Positions 1 to 12,789 are shown, counted from the first letter of the stretch. The stretch is DNA of 64,000 bases from Cucumis sativus (GCF_000004075.3 NC_026658.2:682001-746000); one strand, 5' to 3'. Notes: generated by a model not told the origin, from the sequence alone. Numbers and translations: made by a program.

Positions 1-3000
1 CTCCCAAAACCGGCCGGTCACAATACGGCCCCATGAAACCTTTAAATTCCTCCTGACCGTTTGATTTTTAAAATCACACGCTCCTCATCCAAATTCAAAT
101 TTCCATACACTTGTTTCAATTTCATGTCAAAATACCATTTTCTCCCTACCTCCTCTTAACTCCTCATTTCTTGTATCTTCGGGTTCTTCCATTAATTAAT
201 TTCTTTGCCTCATCATTCTTTATGTTCATGTGTGGTGGTGGTCCTATGGATTGGCTGCTCTGAGACAAAGTTTTAACAACATTCCTTTATATTCTTTCTC
301 ACCTTTCTTAACTCTACCTATCATCCCATGAGTTTAATTACTTTTGTTTCCTCTTCTCTTAAACATCTCCATTTTTTTTCGGTTCTTGAATTTGGATGTG
401 AGAGAGCCAGCTAGCTTGATTAGCAACATCTGTTTCAAATCTTTTATGGTGGTAAATATAAAGGATGTCCTACGTTGTAGAAATTAAGGGTTTCATTTGA
501 CAAGCTAGCTGGGTCCTATTCTTTTCTTCTTTTGTCTCCTCCATGTGTGTAATAAATTCTGCAGTATATCTTCTTACCTGATCTGCTAATTTTGTTAGTT
601 TTTCTGATTTTTCTTTCGTTGGGTACTATCATGTTGTCATGTTGTTGGTGACTTGTGTTGGTTCATTTGTGCCTATCAGATGGGTTTTAATGATTTTTTC
701 TTTAAACTGATCGTGTTTGATAAGCTAATAATTGAATTATTATTGGGTGTGTATATATATACATACACGTGATTATCACATTTGATACAATTTTGGTTAT
801 TATTTAGGTGAACAATTAAAAGAATTTGTTTATTGATTTTTTTTATAAGATAAGATTTTAAAATTATGTTTTATGAAAGATGATTCTATCAAAACAAGAC
901 GATGATTGTGTGAATCATATATAGCTAATAACAATCCTGCCTTCTAAACTTCAAAAAAAAATTTCTTTCCAATTATTTCACTTCTCATGTTAGCTAATCC
1001 AATTATGTAGTTATGTCATGTATATTTTAATAGTGTTATTCTATATATAAATATATGGTATACAATAATAAATATGAAATTGGAGATATGAATTTCAATC
1101 TTAAGAGACAAATAATAGTGTAAAGTATATAGAATAACACTATTAAAATATACATGACATAACTACATAATTGGATTAGCTAATATTAAATTAACATCGT
1201 ATGACACCAAAGACGTAAATCAATTATTAAAATAATAAATGACGAAAATCGATAGAACCAACATTTGTTTTCTCTTTTTGTGGTTACTTAATATATTTTT
1301 ATTTAGTGGCTTACACCTTAAAAAGTTTATTATAATCAAGATAAGATTAAATAAATAAATAAATAAATATATATGTATATAATAAATAAAATGGTCAAAT
1401 TATAAAGTGAAAGAAAACAGTAGATAAACAATTATAATCTCGAAAATTGAAGTTGAAAGAAATGAATAAAGTTCTAACAGGTGTTGTGTTTTTTTCTTTC
1501 AATTATTCAATTATGGTATATTTATAATTGGTTATTAAAAAAGTAAGAAATTATCTCTATCTTATTATTTTCTGTCTTAGAAAAATGGAAAAGTTAGGAT
1601 TGAATTTCCAAATGAGAAAGACCTTATCCATTTAAAGATTATTGAGAAAGGATGACCCATGAACACGTGGCATTTAATTTTGATAATTGTGCCACATCAC
1701 ACCCCAACTTGGATGGTTTTAGCTAACACTAATTTAAGAGAATGATTGAATAACCATATTACCACGTTTCTCCCTATTACTACTATTTTCATTTTTCTCC
1801 CATACTATTTTCATTTTTTTCAATTTTAAAACAGTTACTTCAACCGAACTCATTTATTACAAATAGAAACTAAAATTTTATTATATTTAAAAGTATATAG
1901 ATTCGTTTTGAAATACTCCAACCATTCACGTTTAAGATAAAACTTTATACTATAATTTTCACTCTCAATCAATTTTCGTTTCATTTCTAAAACAAACTTT
2001 AGGTTTCAAAACTTTAATAGATAAATTAATAATAATTTTCAATTTTAGGAAACAAATACTTTAAATTGACCAAAAATTTTATTTTATATTTTATTTAAAA
2101 AGATTTCCCTTCTAATCTTAAATTAATATAGAATATATATTTTATAATTTACTTGATCAAATTTGAATAAAGTTGTAAGTACAATTTTAAATTTTAGAGA
2201 ATGGATTTTTGCTATTTTCTTCATATTATTGTCAAGCTTCAATTCTTATAAATCACGGATAGATTTTAAAATTTTTGTTATATTTTATAAAAAAGATTGG
2301 TTCATATCGATATATTTGAAAACAACTCACTAAAATATAGTTCAAGAATCACAATATCCATAAAAAAAAAAAAAAAAAAAGTCAACAATCCACGTATTGT
2401 TTAATTCATAATATATAATGAAAGAGTGTATATATTTATAAGTAATCACGAAGGCTTAATTTTCATTCTTTATTTAACGAAACTTGGGGGCATGTTACGT
2501 TCTACATTATTCCTTTCAATCCATAATCTTTCCAAATTCAATCTTGCTTGAGATTTGCTTAATCTATTTATAAACTTAAAATAATTCAAATCATGGAATT
2601 AATTAAATTGGGTTAGTTTTGTATATTTTAATCATATATTATATACATTCGAACATACTTCTTAGTTAGTCGTTCATGATTTAAATTATTGCAACAATTG
2701 TGAATTTGGAGTTCTTCTGAATAATGCTAAATAGATGAATATAAATTAGATGTTTTCCCCTATATTCATAAACCCTACTTATAATAATCTAAATATTTTT
2801 AGTTCATGAATTAAACTTATAAACAGTAATTCTATCTCTAAATTCATACATATGTTATCTACTGTTAAGAAAAAGATGTTAGAAAATAAAAGTTAATAAA
2901 TAGTTGAAAGATTATTACCCAAAAAGGGAATCGAAAAGGAGTGTAAATAAAGGATTAGAGATGGTTTCTTATCAAAAACATATATTCTTATCCAATCATG

Positions 3001-5500
3001 AATTAAAGCATCTTTGAGAAATGGGATTTTTTTTATACAAAACATCCTTTCTAATCTTAGTTTTCTTACAACTGAAAATGCCTTTTTGATCTTTCAAATT
3101 CTTCATGGAAAAGAAAAAAAAACAAAAAAAACAAAAACAAGTAGTCATAGTTAATTTCATCATAACCAAAAAGTTGTTATAAATAATCGAGAAATTCACA
3201 TAGTGAATATGTTTTAGAAAGGGAGTGTCTTACTTTTACTATCTCAAAAGCTCAATTACCGGTAAACGAGAGTGTTGAGAGATTCATATTTTCATCATAC
3301 GTTGGTTTTTTCTCTAGAAACAAACGATTTTCCTTGTTGGTCTTTAGCAAAGTCGGATTGCTAAAGATGAGTGTTGATGTGACATAGTGAAATGATTAAA
3401 AAAAAAAAAAAAAACTTAGGTGAGCTCAAATGAATTGTGATTATGAACGACAACCAATATTGAAGGCTACAAATTTATCAATAAGTGCATAAATGTCATT
3501 ATGTCATAAGCTGAAAAACAATGTTGAAGGATTAGTCCGTGCTTGTAAGCATGAGTGGTCTATGTCCAATCAACCATTAGAGGTGGAATTTGATACACTC
3601 CATGTGATAAATCTCTTATCCAAAAAGAAGTTCTCATTAAGCATATTGCTTCCGTTGAGAACCCTATTAATCTTTTTCATTATTGGTTACATCCGTAGAT
3701 AGAATAACAAATTCGGTTGTATTCTTTCACGATTACCCTTTAGTATAAAAAGACTATTTTCTAATATCATCGTTCTTCCCTTTTTAGAGTAGAAATTAAA
3801 GATAGAAAAGAAAAGAAAAACAAAACTTTCTTTTTCCTATCTATAAAGGATGGTTTTATTCATTCACTGATGGAAGGTGCTCTACAATATATATCTAAAC
3901 ATCATAAATGTTTAGTCATGTTTGCTTGACAAACCAAACAATGTGATAGAAATAGTTGATCGATTTATCTACCTAATTTGTGATTAATATTTTCATTAAA
4001 CATTATATTCAAATTCAAAGTTCCAATTAATGAGCATTTACATATATATTTATTACTACCTTTAGCCATTTTCAATTATATTTACTCTACTTGTTAAAGA
4101 GAGAAGAATTGACTTTCATATATATATATATAAATATAGAAAATTACACCAGATAAAAAAAAAAAAACCGCCCATAACACATTTTTTTATTACAAATATG
4201 ACTAGTAATTAGATATATTAAACGACTATAAGAAAATTATAACTATCCACTTCAAAATTTGCTACTTTTGTAATTTAGAAAATGAGATAAAATAGATGAT
4301 ATTATCGTAAATTTTATTGCTATTTTTCGAACATATTTATATATATATATTTTACAATAGATGGGAAAAAATGAGGTTTTTGAGTTTCTTTGAATTTTCA
4401 CATTCCCATGATTTTCTTTTTCTCTTCTATCAATTTTTTAAAGATATAAATTGAGATGGAAGTCATTATGTGAGTGATCATCAATCAACTCTCTTCTAAT
4501 TTAAATTCCCAAAAATCCATCTTCGGTGTCAAAGAGTTTTCAATCTCTTCATTTATAAGTAATTTTAAAAAAAATGTTTAGGTCAACTACTTAAGTTTTA
4601 AATAATAGAAAAAAAATTCTAACATTTGGCTTTGGAACCGTTAACTCTTTTAATATCAGTAAATTATTTTTGTCAAATAAACAGCTCCAAATGTAAATTT
4701 TATTGCAAAACTTTGTGTCTCTTTAACTTCCTACTTGTTGTTACAGTTGTTGTTGTCGGTGTTTTCCTTTTAATATCTGTATCGTTTGAGCAACGAATAA
4801 CCTCAATGCATTTTCAACATTTAATTACCTATTTTCAATCCATACCAGACTATGCTTCCCTCCACAAGATCCAATTATGTTGCTTTTAACATATTAGCTA
4901 GGTTTAATTAGAAACAACCAAATATATGTCTATTAACTATACAAAATAGAGTGATGCATATGATTAATAGAATTGCTCCCAAAAAACAGTACATTGCACT
5001 TGTACTCTATCTTAATTTTTATCTATTCAATACATGCAATAGTCATTAGATAAGTAGTTCTAAGGTCAATTTAACCAAACTATGATGAGACTAAACCAAT
5101 GCAATATTATTGCTTATTCCATGAGTGAAACAAACCCCTTCTACTTATTCCTTTCTAGTAGTGGATCCAATTAACTAAAAGAAAACGAGACAACAAGTAA
5201 GTGTATATATGTATATAAATGGTCATAAATTTTGTTCTTCTTTCGCCGCATCTAAAAGGAAGAAAAATGAAAGTTGATTGAATTGACTTCCATGGTTTAT
5301 TGTGTTCATATATATATTTATATATGTATTGTATTTGATTCATTGATTGATTAAAAATCACAAATTGATTGTCGCAATTTATGAACTGGCGCTGCGTTAA
5401 GGTCCTCCATCCAACGCGTCTAAAAGTCCACGTCGGTCCCAAAAAGAACCAAAGGGGTAATTTCGGAAAATCATTCTCAACATCCTTTTTATTTAAAGCT
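1..5500. other. Gene-poor AT-rich stretch
   Basis: No convincing coding gene is visible. The open frames here are short, AT-rich and have no recognisable domain. The stretch holds a perfect inverted repeat (990-1183, listed separately), a short 12-bp inverted pair at about 410-421 and 500-511, several A/T homopolymers and (AT)n runs. A fragment at about 3490-3700 faintly resembles an RNase H-like segment but is too weak to call. Confidence 0.6.
990..1183. repeat. Perfect 58-bp inverted repeat with 78-bp loop (MITE-like foldback)
   Basis: Bases 990-1047 and 1126-1183 are exact reverse complements over 58 bp. The left arm begins TTAGCTAATCC and the right arm ends GGATTAGCTAA. The 78-bp spacer is AT-rich and not repeated. 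Total length of 194 bp, long terminal inverted arms and no coding capacity fit a miniature inverted-repeat element or a foldback locus. I do not see a clear target-site duplication: the flanking bases differ beyond the arms. Arms without a mismatch suggest recent origin or gene conversion. A transcript across it would form a long hairpin that could feed small RNAs; that is inference. Confidence 0.8.
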
Positions 5501-5512
5501 CAAAATCCACAA

Positions 5513-5572
5513 ATGAAGGAAGCAAATCGAAAATTTGACAATACAGACACTCAGTTTTCTTCTTTACAATAA
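5513..5572 (+). other. Possible upstream ORF (19 aa) before the RING-CH gene
   Basis: An ATG at 5513 opens a 19-codon frame that stops at 5570-5572, 48 bases before the main start. It would lie in the leader only if transcription starts upstream of about 5510. A TATA-like TTTATTTAAA at about 5487 makes that uncertain. No conserved peptide is recognised. Confidence 0.3.
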
Positions 5573-5620
5573 AAACAGAGGAAAACAACAAAGATTGATA
5601 CGGAAAAATAAGAGAAGAGG

Positions 5621-8277
5621 ATGGAGGAAGTATTTGTATATGTGGAGGAGTTTCCATTTCAAACGTCCTACGACGTTTCGCGCTGTAGGATTTGCCACGA
5701 AGAAGAATTCGAAAGCCCTCTCCAACTTGAAGCCCCCTGTTCTTGTTCAGGTACCATTAAGGTAAAAAGAAAAAAAAACCCCCCCCAAATTATTTTTCTA
5801 AACCCATCGATTTCTTCTCCTTTGATTTTTGTTTTAAATTATTTCTGGGTTTTGTTTTTCAGTTTGCTCATAGAGATTGTATTCAGAGATGGTGCAGCGA
5901 AAAAGGCAGCACGGTTTGTGAAATTTGTCTCCAGGTTCGATTTCTTAAATTGTTTTTTGTTTAAATTTTTGTTTTTGATGTTTGAGTTTCTGGGTCTAAT
6001 TATTTCCACGAAATATGAAGTGGGTTTCCGTAGATTTTGAACCTTGAAGTCTCTAAACCATTGTTCTGAAGCTCTGTTTCTTGGGATGTGGTTTTTATTT
6101 TTAAATTTGGGAAAGGGGAAAGAAGTTTAGGAATTCGTCTTTTTCTTTGAGTTCAAGTCTCTTTCTCTGTGTTTTAAAGTTGAACTTTCAAAATTCCATA
6201 AAGTTCTCTTAATTTGCTTTCTTTAACATTTCATTTCAATCTCAATACCTTTTTTTTTCTTCTCATTTATCACTGAAGAAGATTACTGTTTTAATTCAAT
6301 GAAGATTTTAATGCGTTATTTAATGAGGAAACTGAACATTAACAGGTAATTTGTTAAAAGAAAAACAATCCCAACTTTAAGAACAGTAAATTAAAATTTT
6401 CAGTTTATATAAATAAACAAAATTTCAAATCTTTTATGTTGGTCACAACTCTTCTGACAACTCGTGTACTGTCTTGAATTATTACAATTTTTTATTATAA
6501 AATTTTCAAAATGAATAGAGAATAATATTTTTTTTAAAAAAAAAATGTCTTTTTTAATAATAATAATTTGAAAATTCTCTCAGAATTACGAACCTGGATA
6601 TACTGCACCTTCTAAGAAGCCTCATCACGCCGATCCTCCAAGTGTCACCCTTAGGTATTTTCTCCTTTTCCATTTTTATTCTCAAGCATATGTATTCCTC
6701 TTCCCCTCTAAGGTCTAAAGTATTTTAATTTGGTTATATGAGAAATTAAATTGAACTCAAAGTGCGTACTGGGATGGATGATGGAAATGGGGAAATATGT
6801 AAAAGCAGAAGCCAGACATGCTTTACAGCCAATTCATCGGCTCTCGTGGCCATTTTTTCGAACTTCGAGAATTAAGAATTCAAAATTAATATTGAATTAA
6901 GAAATGGGGTATATCAGAATTCAAATATATTTGGTTGACAGGGATGGTGTGGAAATCCCGAGAAGCGAGGACGAAGAGACGGCAGAGCCGGCATCGTCAC
7001 CCGATGACGACAGCGCGTCCGTCTCCGCCTGCTCCACCACCGCTGACCGTGGTGCCTCCTGCTGTAAATCAGTCGCTCTTACTGTAAGTTCCTTTTAATT
7101 TTTGAAAATTATTTAGTAAGAACTTTTTTTGAAATATGAACTCAATTATGATAGAAGAGAGTAAAAGTGGAAAGGGTTTTATAATTTTCCTAAAGTATTG
7201 AAATGAGTAGGGGTTGTATTGGTGGTGGTGCTAAGCCCATTATATGAACAAAGTATCAAAGTCTCAAAGTCTCATTGCTACATTATCATAAAAATAAGTT
7301 TTGAAAAAGAAAAGAACTTAAGTGGGTGTAACTTATCACTACATAATTGGAAATCATTATGAGAAACACTAATTCCACCCACTACCATATGTTAAATTTG
7401 TTTATTTAGTAATTTTAACTCAAACTGTTATCATTTTTATTTAATAAAAATGTTCTAAAAGGTAAAATTTCTTGGTGGGGTTGGCCTTCATTGAAACTTT
7501 ACTCAATAATTTAAAACTATATTGTAAAAAAAAAAAAAATGTGACAATAATATATAATGTAGCTCACCAACCCAACAATTAACGGTTAGCCCCTAGCAGC
7601 CTACCATCACTTTCCTTAGCTACTATTTCTTTTCTCTTTTCTTCCCTTGAAAATTTCAAAAAATGAAAAAAATCATTCCTTTTGATACTAAGATTATTCT
7701 CTTATGACTTTATATAGTTCACATTTTTATTTTAACTTTGTTTATGCAGTTTACTTTAGTGTTGTTGGTGAGACATTTCTATGATGTGGTTGCTGTTGGC
7801 ACTGCTGATTATCCATTTACACTTGCCACTGTGAGTACTCAACTTGACTCTATTCTGTTTCGTCTGTGGTTCGTGAGTAGTATTCTGTGAAAAATTGTAA
7901 AAATTATCATTGAAATATAGTGGTAGTATACGAAAGTTTAAGGATATAATTGCTACTAAGTATTCTGTTGTGTATATTTGTTTTAGGTGCTTATTTTAAG
8001 AGCCAGTGGAATTATTTTTCCTATGTACGTGATAATTCGAACGGTTACTGCTATTCAAAACAGTGTTCGTCGAAATCGGTATCAGTATCGATATCGGAAT
8101 CACGAGGTGAGTTTTAATTTATTGTTTGAAAGCCAAGAGAAGGGGAAAAGTTGAGGTGTTACTTCCCATGATTGACTGAATTTCTTTTGAATGTGTTTGG
8201 AATAGGATTCTGATGATGATGATGATGATATTTCCAGCTTTGAAGATGATGATAGAAGACTGCATCATATTGTCTAA
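5621..8277 (+). CDS. RING-CH (RINGv/MARCH-type) membrane E3 ubiquitin ligase
   Basis: Seven coding exons join in frame: 5621-5761, 5863-5934, 6584-6654, 6942-7083, 7750-7830, 7987-8106 and 8206-8277, giving 232 aa. Residues 22-69 form a C4HC3 RING-CH domain (C22, C25, C40, C42, H50, C53, C66, C69) with the family's H-R-D-C-I-Q-R-W-C stretch. An acidic and serine-rich linker follows, then two hydrophobic segments (about 142-160 and 169-190) that probably anchor it in an endomembrane. The C-terminus is acidic and includes a run of six Asp codons encoded by a GAT repeat. Family members transfer ubiquitin to membrane proteins or to themselves; the substrate cannot be told from sequence. The first in-frame ATG of the RING exon is used as the start. 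All introns are GT..AG. Confidence 0.88.
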
Positions 8278-9667
8278 GCTTTATACAGACACTCATTATT
8301 TGTTACATTTTTTTAAAAAAGGAAAATTATTTGAACTAACTCAACACATCATAGATTCTTCACTTTGTCAATATTTTCCCCCTAATTCAATGTAATTTTA
8401 TCTCAATAATGGAAGGAAAAAAAATAGAAATCTTTTCTTTTTTTCAATCTGTGCAAACACTTTCAGATTGTAATATTCAATGGTAAAATTTCAATTTTTT
8501 TGTTAATATTGTACTTAAAATGAGTGTTGTAAGTATAACTCAGAGTACATATATTTTCCTTAATAATTTAGATTAATTTAATTAGTAATTAATAATGGAT
8601 TAAGTTTTTCTTTTCTTATTGGAAGGTTACAAATATCCATTATCATTCAACTCAATTTGTAGAACTAGTGAATTGACATCCATATTTGTTTACCAAACAT
8701 TTATTATTAAAGCAATCCACAGCATAAAAAATTGGTTATTTATTGAAGAGAGAAAGAAAGAAAAGAGATTCAAACTTCAAAACCAAGTAAAGTAAAAGAT
8801 GACCTAACAAAAGGTAACCTTATATTGTTTGCCCAAACAAGTAAAATTGACTTGTTAACTAAAATTTGGAAACGGCTTTGTTTACCTTTGAAATGGCATC
8901 CCCAAACTTTGTATGAAATATTAGCTGTTTTCATTTAATTTGAGAAACCATTATGCTTTTTAGAATAGGATTTTTTTTTTCTTTTTTTTTTTTCATATAG
9001 TTGGGGCTTTAGAGTTGGAACCTATGAACCTAATGGGTTAGTCTATTGAATAACATGTGATTTGAAAAGTTGAATATGATTTGGCATCATTGGGTCTAAT
9101 ATATCTATTCCTTAGACCTAAACATTTCATGCTTCAATTTTAAAAGTAATGTAAAAGTTGGTTTAATTTAAGATTCATTCTCTTTTGTCCTTTTTTGTTC
9201 CGACTTTTCTGCTATTTATTATAATTTGGGTTGTTAGGATGGATGACCTAAAATTGGGGGAAATGTAATTCATCTTTACTTTTCTAAATTGATTTCTTTT
9301 GAAGCCATATTTGGGTTTCAACATTGATTCAACCTTCTGTTTCTTCTATGTGTAGTTCGGTTTTCTCTTGCAATCACTCTCATCGCCGGAATCAAAACTG
9401 TCAAAGATGAAGAAGAATAAAGAGAGAAATCACCTTTAACTCGAAAAACAGCCATGAATTATACTAACTAACTCTTTTAACACAAGTGGTTCATTGAAGC
9501 TTGACCTTAAGACTGCCCACATTTAATGGGCCTTAACCCATATTGTTTTGCTCAATGGATCCAATAAACTAAGAAAAGATATGGTGTAATATTAGCATTA
9601 ATAACTAAAATTGTGATTAATGAGTAATTGAATTACAATCCCAAAATCCAAAAAGCAAAAGGAAAAT
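8278..9667. other. Intergenic, no gene seen
   Basis: This contains the 3' end of the RING-CH gene and AT-rich spacer, then the 3' side of the opposing RING-H2 gene. No additional coding region, RNA gene or repeat family is recognised. The two genes converge here. Confidence 0.6.
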
Positions 9668-10276
9668 TCAGTTTGTGACGTTGTGTAGTGGGAATGAGCT
9701 TCTACACAAAGGGCAAGAGTTACTGCTGTTAAGCCACTTGAAGATGCACGATTCATGGTAAACATGGCCGCAAGGAATCCTTATAACCTCCCTCTTTTCA
9801 CAATCCAATTCATCCAAACACACACTGCAATCTCCCTTTTCCTCCTCCGATTTCAACTTACTCAACCTCTCCACCGCCACTCCTCTCCATCCTTCCGCCC
9901 TTGGTTGTTCTTCTATCCGGATCACTCGGACCAAATCCACTCTAGCGATGACATAGAAATTCGAATTCCACCCCGTGTTCCCGTTACACATGTGGGCGAC
10001 GAAGGAAGCGATTTGCCGAGCTATGGTTTCCCTTCGAATGTTGAGTGAGTAGAGAAATTGCCGAATGTGGAACAAGGGATGTTGAAGTTGGTGCACAGAG
10101 AGATAGAAGAGTGCATTGTTGAATGGAGTGGGTTGAGTTTCGTAGAGGATTCGTTGGGAGAATGAAGAAACGGAAATTGCACGTTCCAGATAACTTAACT
10201 GAACTTCCAATACTCCATTGCCGAAACCATTAGCGTTGAGAAGATATGGAATTGGAGAAGAAATTTCAAAAGACAT
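9668..10276 (-). CDS. RING-H2 finger protein, probable E3 ubiquitin ligase
   Basis: Intronless frame of 202 aa starting with ATG at 10276. The C-terminus carries a canonical RING-H2 finger: C150, C153, C169, H171, H174, C177, C188 and C191, with the Pro-Leu after C188 and the Trp at 181 that commonly contact the E2. No signal peptide or membrane segment is obvious, so a soluble cytosolic or nuclear protein is likely. The N-terminal 140 residues match no domain I recognise. Single-exon RING-H2 genes of this size are abundant in plants and often lineage-specific. It reads away from the bZIP gene and converges on the RING-CH gene. Confidence 0.85.
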   Translation of the reverse strand: MSFEISSPIPYLLNANGFGNGVLEVQLSYLERAISVSSFSQRILYETQPTPFNNALFYLSVHQLQHPLFHIRQFLYSLNIRRETIARQIASFVAHMCNGNTGWNSNFYVIARVDLVRVIRIEEQPRAEGWRGVAVERLSKLKSEEEKGDCSVCLDELDCEKREVIRIPCGHVYHESCIFKWLNSSNSCPLCRSSFPLHNVTN

Positions 10277-10465
10277 GATGTATGTATGTAACTCTCAAGT
10301 TTCTGATTCAGAGTGCAGTAGGAAGTGGTAAACGGAGTTGTTGATTTATTAATAAGAACAGAGTGCTGATTTTGGAAAATTTTTGATATGGAAAAGAAAG
10401 ATTTTTTCCTAATTAGATCTCATCTTCAAAGTGTTAGTGCTAATCTCCATCGTCGATCCCTTAGC

Positions 10466-10473
10466 AAAAAAAA
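10466..10473 (-). terminator. Pol III T-run terminator of tRNA-His
   Basis: Eight A's on the + strand give a T8 run on the transcript strand, 12 bases past the 3' end of the tRNA. This is a standard RNA polymerase III stop signal. Confidence 0.75.
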
Positions 10474-10485
10474 GAAATAATAAAT

Positions 10486-10556
10486 GTGGCTGCTGGGATT
10501 CGAGCCCAGGTCTCCACGGCCACAACGTGGAATTCTCACCACTAAACTACAGCCAC
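10486..10556 (-). tRNA. tRNA-His (anticodon GUG)
   Basis: The minus strand begins GTGGCTG and ends CAGCCAC, a perfect 7-bp acceptor stem. The anticodon arm is CCACG-TTGTGGC-CGTGG, with anticodon GTG at 10523-10521. The B-box is GGCTCGAATCC and the T-arm pairs. There is no intron. The CCA tail and the extra 5' G typical of His tRNA are not encoded, as expected for a nuclear gene. A CAA motif lies about 10 bases upstream on the transcript strand, common at plant tRNA start sites. Confidence 0.95.
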
Positions 10557-12490
10557 TTAATTGATAGTTAGATTTCTTGAACATTAATTAAACTAAACTC
10601 TTAATTGTCTTAATCGCATAAATTAAACTAAGATTTTGAATGATTTTTAATTATTCATGTGAATGAAACATGAATTTTGTTGGTTAAACCAAAATCTTAT
10701 ATAAAGGTATCTTTCTCTCTCTTTTTTTTTTCATGTCTCGCATTTACTAAAATTGCTTAAAATGTAAACATAAAATGGTATTAAAGATATTCCCATGTAT
10801 ATTTGAAAATTACTTCACCATATACATAATTTTGAAGAAAAATAAATCGTTTCATCTCATAATTTTACAAGAAACATTTATGACGTAATTAATAGAGATG
10901 GGAGAGCTTTTACACACTTTGTTGAGTGTTTATTTATAATCAAAGTCAAACCAAGTAATAAATTTTGTAATTCCACTTAATTTTGAGAACATAATTGGTA
11001 AAGAAATAATTGCAAAAAAAAAAAAAAGAGAAAATAAAACATTTGAACTTTATCCTTTACAAATAAATTTACCACGAGCATTACATAAAACGTTTTAAAA
11101 TCATGATCGAAGCATAAACCATAGAACCAAATCGAACCTAATGTTTAACGGTAATTGACATGATTTCTCATTCTAAAAGTGGGAGGTTTGAATCCTCTGA
11201 CTTCCGTTATAGTACCAAAGGAAACATAATCTATCAAAAATTAAATTTTAAAGAAATAATCTATACAAGAAAAATATCAACTTAATAAACTAATTTGACC
11301 GCAATCGAACGAAAACAATTACAATGTAAATATATAGATAGTGTAGGCAACAATAAAATTCAAATTCAAAAGTAAATTAGATAGCTACGGCATGGTACCA
11401 AAATTCAAACCTAACTCGTCCAATCAAATAAACAACAAGATCATGAATGAAATATTATCCATATAAATGTTGTAAGATAAATTTAATGAACCCATTTATT
11501 GTTCATTTATTTTCATTATATATAAAATCCCATACATAATCTCCAATCATTTTACCAATATATATATATATATTCCACAATCAAACATGTGAGCCACATC
11601 CAACCCATCATACTTTCTAGCACACATTGTTTTCATCACATCATTCAATATTTATTAATATGTATATGGAATTGAAATTGTCTTGCATCAAATTTTCTTT
11701 GAACAGTACAAACATCAACATTATCAATAATCAGTTGACTAAAGAATTAAATATATGTATTTACTTGCCTTCATCAAATTCAAGTAACACAATAGCTGAT
11801 GGAATTTAATTGTAATTCCTCCCTCATGTATTGTACTTCTTCTTAGTTCTTAAGTCTTATTTGGTATATCTGGATAGATGATTCTATCATCAAACCTCTC
11901 TCTCTGTATACATTGGAAACAATTTTAGTGTATGAGATTAGTTATGTACTTCTATATGTAATGACATAATTACAACCATATTATATTCTCTAGTTTTGTT
12001 TTGGACCTTTTGTAATTTTAATAACATTCGGTTTTTTAACACAATTATGTTTATAGCGTTTTTTTTATCTCATTCTAAACATGCGATAAATTGTGGAAGA
12101 TTAAGAAGATATTTGGAGTAAAGAGTGTGTTATTATAGTAATAGGTTGTGTCTGTAGCGTGAATTGTTTTAATTTGACAAAAAATAGTTAAAGGTAGCAA
12201 ATAATAAAGACTATATTAAATAAAAAAAGTATAGAAATAATTTTATTAGAGGTTAATATAGAATTTAGTGTAAGAGAATGTTAGAATTAGAGTGTCGCAA
12301 AAATTGAGGTTAAAAAGTAAATAAATGATGGAAAGTGTAGAATGAAAGAAAGAGAGTTGGTTAGACGGTGTCGTCACGTCCCATGCCATTTTGCCAGCTA
12401 TCACACCGACGCCATTCCATTAATATTACGTTTTTTCTTTTTTTATCATTAAAATATCCTTTTTTTTTAGTTGAGCCCTTCACGATGCTC
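10557..12490. other. Intergenic, promoter side of the bZIP gene
   Basis: AT-rich spacer with no convincing gene. A tRNA-like B-box phrase (GAGGTTTGAATCCTC) occurs near 11187-11200, possibly from a degraded SINE, without enough flanking similarity to call one. The last 120 bases are the proximal promoter of the bZIP gene. Confidence 0.55.
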
Positions 12491-12501
12491 CCCTATAAAT
12501 A
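12373..12501 (+). promoter_or_regulatory. Core promoter of bZIP gene (ACGT element and TATA box)
   Basis: GTCACGTC at 12373-12380 is an ACGT-core element, and CTATAAATA at 12493-12501 is a strong TATA box. Transcription would start near 12525-12535, giving a leader of about 500 nt before the bZIP ATG at 13031. The leader is pyrimidine-rich at its 5' end. Confidence 0.65.
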
Positions 12502-12768
12502 CCCCTCTCCCACGCCTTCCCTAACCTTCTTTCGCTTCGCATTTCTCTCGCTACGCTTTTTCGCCTTCACCTAAGCTAAGTCTCCTTTTTCCTTTCTTTT
12601 TCTTTTTATCTCTTTCCTTTCTCTTTCTTGCGTTTTTTTTCTTCAATTTAGAATCTCTCTTCTCTTCAGTTCTGCCCTCCTCCTCCCTCTCTTTCTCTCC
12701 CTTCCTCTCTTCCCAACTCCAGCTTTTTATTGCCCCCTTCCTTCTAGGGTTTTGTTCAGTTTCCTCAG

Positions 12769-12789
12769 ATGATTTTAGGTTTTCTATGA
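12769..12789 (+). other. Short uORF overlapping the SC-uORF
   Basis: A six-codon frame (M-I-L-G-F-L, stop TGA at 12787-12789) overlaps the start codon of the SC-uORF, which begins at 12786. Ribosomes that translate it would terminate right on the next uORF start. Overlapping small uORFs next to the SC-uORF are known in S1 bZIP leaders of other plants. Confidence 0.6.

Noticed and set aside
3490-3702. 69-codon frame with an EVEFDTLHVINLLS phrase
   Set aside because: It faintly recalls RNase H-like segments of LINEs, but no neighbouring motif supports it.
4626-4889. 87-codon frame in the first intergenic stretch
   Set aside because: No ATG at its start, AT-driven composition, no domain.
12368-12574. 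68-codon open frame before the bZIP gene
   Set aside because: It spans the TATA box at 12493 and so lies mostly upstream of transcription; no conserved domain.
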